Shown here: positions 63,465 to 64,000 of the stretch, in pieces
How positions within the stretch are numbered: position 1 is the stretch's first letter
How the letters are laid out: the number at the start of each line of letters is the position of its first letter
Assembly (NCBI GenBank): GCA_963842775.1
Contig: CAWJHQ010000005.1
Coordinates: 558,001-622,000, forward strand
Direction of reading: 5' to 3'
From: R-RK-3 sp963842775
GTDB lineage: Bacteria > Pseudomonadota > Alphaproteobacteria > Rhizobiales > Rhodomicrobiaceae
DNA length: 64,000 nt
The notes under the pieces: generated by a model
What the model saw: only the letters and a program-made list of their open reading frames with translations
Databases searched by the model: none
Told to the model about the DNA's origin: nothing
Program-made: the position numbers and the translations under genes

Positions 63465-64000
63465 ATGATTACAAACCCGGTCTACGGCTATGCGCGTGTC
63501 AGCTCGAGGGACCAAGATCTCGCCATTCAGCGGGAAGCGCTAAAGGCTGCCGGCTGTGATGTGATCCGTGAGGAGAAAGTGAGCGGCACGTCGCGCACGG
63601 GACGGAGCGAGCTGGAAAACCTGCTTCAGTTTTTACACAAGGGCAACACGCTGGTGGTAACCCGCGTGGATCGGCTGGCGCGATCGGTGAAGGATCTGCA
63701 GGATATCGTGCATGAGCTGAAGGCGAAGGGCGTCACGCTGCGCGCTACGGAGCAGCCGATCGACACCGGCACGCCGGCCGGCAAGGCGTTCCTGGACATG
63801 CTGGGTGTGTTCGCCGAATTCGAGACGGCGATCCGCAAGGAACGGCAGATGGAAGGGATCGCCAAGGCGAAGGCGGCGGGCGTGTACAAGGGCCGCAAGC
63901 AGAGCGTGAACGTGGAGAAGGTTCGGGAGCTGAGGGCGGCGGGCACAAAGCCAGTGGAGATTGCGCGCGAGCTGGGTATCAGCCGGGCATCGGTCTATCT
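63465..64000 (+). CDS. Serine recombinase (resolvase/invertase), incomplete at the window edge
   Basis: The reading frame from ATG 63465 stays open to the last base. It starts TNPVYGYARVSSRDQDLAIQRE, with the catalytic Ser of the YARVS motif, and continues LVVTRVDRLARSVKDLQDIVHELKAKGV (the conserved R-x-DRLAR box) and GTPAGKAFLDMLGVFAEFETAIRKERQMEGIAKAKAAGVYKGRK. A C-terminal helix-turn-helix begins (VRELRAAGTKPVEIARELGISRASVYL). About 178 residues are present, so only the tail is missing. It is a Tn3-resolvase or Hin-type enzyme; the repeat and box cluster upstream favours a resolvase. Confidence 0.95.
   Translation, partial: MITNPVYGYARVSSRDQDLAIQREALKAAGCDVIREEKVSGTSRTGRSELENLLQFLHKGNTLVVTRVDRLARSVKDLQDIVHELKAKGVTLRATEQPIDTGTPAGKAFLDMLGVFAEFETAIRKERQMEGIAKAKAAGVYKGRKQSVNVEKVRELRAAGTKPVEIARELGISRASVY

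Overview
This window carries a large motility locus followed by housekeeping genes and two accessory stretches. The content points to an alphaproteobacterium of the Hyphomicrobiales (Rhizobiales). The indicators are MotB-MotC-MotE, FlaF-FlbT, an FtcR/Rem-type orphan regulator, two adjacent flagellins, the DUF2948-hisD pair, the RsfS-RlmH-EnvC-CtpA-YibQ-RppH run, and palindromic dispersed repeats of a kind common in that order. The genus cannot be fixed from sequence alone.

Region 1 (about 0.1-38.4 kb) is flagellar and chemotaxis. A + strand half runs flhB, an unknown gene, a foreign-looking methyltransferase, flgB-flgC-fliE-flgG-flgA-flgI-motE-flgH-fliL-fliP, two flagellins with matching leaders and terminators, then fliF-fliH(like)-motB-motC-fliK-lytic transglycosylase. 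cheY (-) and cheB (+) sit mid-way. A - strand half holds ftcR, flgE-flgK-flgL-flaF-flbT-flgD, fliQ, flhA-fliR-fliJ(like)-flgJ(like)-flgN(like)-unknown membrane protein-fliG-fliM. A chemoreceptor with a small secreted partner closes the region. Export gate (FlhA/FlhB/FliP/FliQ/FliR), rod, rings, hook, filament, switch and stator accessories are present. I see no fliI, fliN, flgF or motA, so these probably lie outside the window.

Region 2 (38.6-50.6 kb) is housekeeping, mostly on the - strand: rppH, yibQ, ctpA, envC, rlmH, rsfS, nadD, hisD, DUF2948, murA and a LuxR-type regulator. A small PepSY-like gene on + interrupts it.

Region 3 (51.2-54 kb) starts at a tRNA-Thr(GGT). It holds an excisionase-like HTH gene, a broken tyrosine recombinase and an IS110-family transposase tail: the debris of an integrated element.

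Region 4 (54-62.7 kb) is a - strand copper acquisition locus: PCu(A)C chaperone, YcnI (DUF1775), CopC-CopD fusion, DUF2946 protein, TonB-dependent receptor, a secreted associated protein, and a dedicated TonB-ExbB-ExbD. Beyond it are 103-bp tandem repeats, a res-like segment and a serine recombinase that runs off the right edge.

A dominant oddity is that many genes, including essential nadD (twice), fliG, fliM, ctpA, flgL and the copper receptor, are broken by what reads as one extra base. This is most simply explained by insertion errors in the assembly. I give the reconstructed spans and mark each as frameshifted.
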